Below are positions 6,038-7,138 of a stretch of DNA of 7,138 bases, one piece after another (positions within the stretch are counted from its first letter, which is position 1; each line of letters begins with the position of its first letter). The DNA lies in assembly GCA_020024235.1 (NCBI GenBank), contig JAHHUA010000091.1, forward strand, positions 1-7,138. Reading direction: 5' to 3'. The notes under the pieces were generated by a model that was not told the origin of the DNA, did not search any database, and saw nothing but the letters and a program-made list of their open reading frames with translations. The translations under genes were made by a program, and so were the position numbers. This DNA is from Oscillospiraceae bacterium. GTDB lineage: Bacteria > Bacillota > Clostridia > Oscillospirales > Ruminococcaceae.

Positions 6038-6709
6038 CTAATTTTTTTCTTTCTGATTTGCAGAGAAAATACAAAGTGCAGTCCGCATAAGCATCAGTAC
6101 AAAATCAGAATAACCCTCTGCTGTAAGGCTGATAAATTCGCCCTTTGCAGTTAGTGTAAGCAGATTATCTCCGCATTTATAGTACATTTTCTGACTTTCG
6201 TAGTCCCAAAAGATTTTATCGGCATTTAAAAAAACTTCTTCTGCCTGTTTCTCTGTTTCATCTGATGTATGTTCATCCCATATAATGTGAGTAATTTTAG
6301 GACATTTTCGTCTTGCTGCTTCCTGCCGCTGCTGATTTAACCATTGAAAAAATTTTTCAATACATATATTTAGACTAAGCCACATAAGTCGGAGAAACAC
6401 ATAAGCACCAAACCATGGCTCTATTCCTGATTCTGTGATAAAAAGAAATTTCCCATCCCTGAGCCAAAAATAAATAGTTGGTGGAATTATAGTCAAATGA
6501 GAAACAATCCCCATAATTCCCATTTCATGTTGGATCTCCTTAGAAAAAGGTTGCTGATATATCAGCAGCTTTGCAAGTTTTTTATTGCAGATTGTAATAT
6601 GGAATTTTCTATTAAGAAATACAATATCACATGTAGAGGATGCTCTGCAAAAATCCCAAATAAGCCAAGTAAAGTATATAGATTCAAACATATCACTAAA
6701 ATCAATCAT
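6038..6709 (-). CDS. Membrane protein of unknown function, 223 aa
   Basis: Not assignable to a family by eye. The start is the ATG at 6709, since GGAGG (6718-6722) lies 8 nt before it; the frame is open 20 codons further upstream, but no comparable binding site serves the outer ATG at 6769. The N-terminal 60 residues are mixed, with aromatic residues (SIYFTWLIWDF, 10-20). Hydrophobic segments follow at about 64-82 (IMGIVSHLTIIPPTIYFW) and 100-117. The part from about 120 is soluble, starting with a charged helix (FFQWLNQQRQEAARRK) and ending in short strands with a YESQKMYYKCGDNLLTL / KGEFISLTAEGY pattern, a likely beta hairpin. The layout of two membrane segments plus a C-terminal domain parallels the next gene, 17 nt away. 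A partner role in one complex is inferred from the operon only. Confidence 0.78.
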   Translation of the reverse strand: MIDFSDMFESIYFTWLIWDFCRASSTCDIVFLNRKFHITICNKKLAKLLIYQQPFSKEIQHEMGIMGIVSHLTIIPPTIYFWLRDGKFLFITESGIEPWFGAYVFLRLMWLSLNICIEKFFQWLNQQRQEAARRKCPKITHIIWDEHTSDETEKQAEEVFLNADKIFWDYESQKMYYKCGDNLLTLTAKGEFISLTAEGYSDFVLMLMRTALCIFSANQKEKN

Positions 6710-6717
6710 GTTCCCTA

Positions 6718-6722
6718 CCTCC
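6718..6722 (-). promoter_or_regulatory. Ribosome binding site deciding the 223-aa protein start
   Basis: GAGGAGG on the minus strand, with GGAGG here, is 8 nt upstream of the ATG at 6709. This supports the shorter protein over the 243-residue reading from 6769. Confidence 0.75.
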
Positions 6723-6868
6723 TCAAAATTATGTTGTGATATTTCAATCCTTAATAAACGGATTAACACTTTCCAATTTAAAGGGTGATAATTTAAACAA
6801 CCACTGTAATACCGCCTACTTGCTTGTACCTATGAAAAATGAAATAATCTATATGTATATAATAAAAA

Positions 6869-7138
6869 TTATTCATTCCATAATAGTCTGTTATCCGGTG
6901 TTTGAGTTTCAAAAAATGTTTTTGCTGCCATTAAAACCTTTTCCAGATTTATACATGAATTTTTAGGATAGTCCCCTCTTTGTCCTCCAACTACTAATTC
7001 AACATAACATTCTTCCGTTTCTTTGGAATTTACCAGTTCAAGTATTTGCTCTTCATCTTCATAAGAAAGATACAGTATATATTTTCCACATCCACCACCA
7101 ATGGCCATATAATATCCCATATCTTCATCGCCGAATGT
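6869..7138 (-). CDS. Probable Imm1-like immunity protein, 5' end outside the window
   Basis: The frame is open to the right edge, so the visible 89 residues are only the C-terminal part; the internal ATG at 7120 is probably not the start because TFGDED continues in frame before it. Visible features are YYMAIGGGCGKYILYLSY, then ELVVGGQRGDYP and, at the end, a helix INLEKVLMAAKTFFETQ followed by a Trp (LLWNE). This order (a GG-containing strand, a second GGQ strand with a Pro, a final helix ending in F-x-E-T and a closing W) is what I associate with Imm1-family immunity proteins of polymorphic toxin systems, which neutralise a co-encoded toxin in the cytosol. The assignment is by pattern memory and moderate. 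A toxin gene would be expected to the right of the window. Confidence 0.55.
   Translation of the reverse strand, partial: TFGDEDMGYYMAIGGGCGKYILYLSYEDEEQILELVNSKETEECYVELVVGGQRGDYPKNSCINLEKVLMAAKTFFETQTPDNRLLWNE

Noticed and set aside
6710..6769. Longer start for the 223-aa membrane protein
   Set aside because: The outer ATG has no Shine-Dalgarno sequence at a useful distance, whereas GGAGG precedes the inner ATG by 8 nt.
6775..6797. AATTTAAA repeated twice, 15 bp apart, between the immunity gene and the 223-aa gene
   Set aside because: The unit is short, self-complementary and common in AT-rich DNA; there is no other sign of an operator or promoter around it.
1..7138. CRISPR array, insertion sequence, tRNA or rRNA genes
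   Set aside because: No regularly spaced repeats, transposase motifs, paired terminal repeats or RNA gene signatures were seen on either strand.

Overview
The window is AT-rich and every gene I can support lies on the minus strand, so transcription runs from high to low coordinates. The base composition, strong GGAGG-type ribosome binding sites, extended -10 promoters (TGnTATAAT) and protein families (short ECF sigma factor with a multi-spanning membrane partner and an ABC-2 exporter, small lipoprotein, VOC protein) point to a low-GC Firmicute. A gut-type member of Clostridia such as Lachnospiraceae or a relative is the best guess; nothing here fixes genus or species.

Region by region, in the direction of transcription. 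(1) 7138-6038 down to 5448: the 3' end of a probable Imm1-like immunity gene enters from the right edge. It is followed by two unrecognised membrane proteins (223 and 190 aa) only 17 nt apart, both with a pair of hydrophobic segments and a cytosolic domain. (2) 5332-4418: an extended -10 promoter, a VOC/glyoxalase-fold protein of the bleomycin-resistance-like type, and two very small two-helix membrane proteins (56 and 58 aa). One of these appears only if the start is moved inward, and the other is a short ORF that is easily missed. (3) 4314-3257: a single-gene unit with an extended -10 promoter, a lipoprotein of 305 aa and a strong intrinsic terminator. (4) 3127-1: a four-gene operon that leaves the window on the left: extended -10 promoter, ECF sigma factor, six-helix membrane protein (likely its anti-sigma partner), ABC ATPase and ABC-2 permease (399 codons visible).

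The operon in (4) is the most coherent system. Its genes overlap by 4 and 13 nt or are separated by 3 nt, so they are probably co-translated. The likely logic is that a membrane signal, sensed by the six-helix protein or by the transporter, releases the sigma factor, which then raises expression of the exporter. That logic is inferred from gene order and family knowledge; no target promoter of the sigma factor could be recognised with confidence. Nothing in the window shows a complete, clearly new system. The least explained parts are the membrane-protein pair next to the immunity gene and the two tiny membrane proteins behind the VOC gene.
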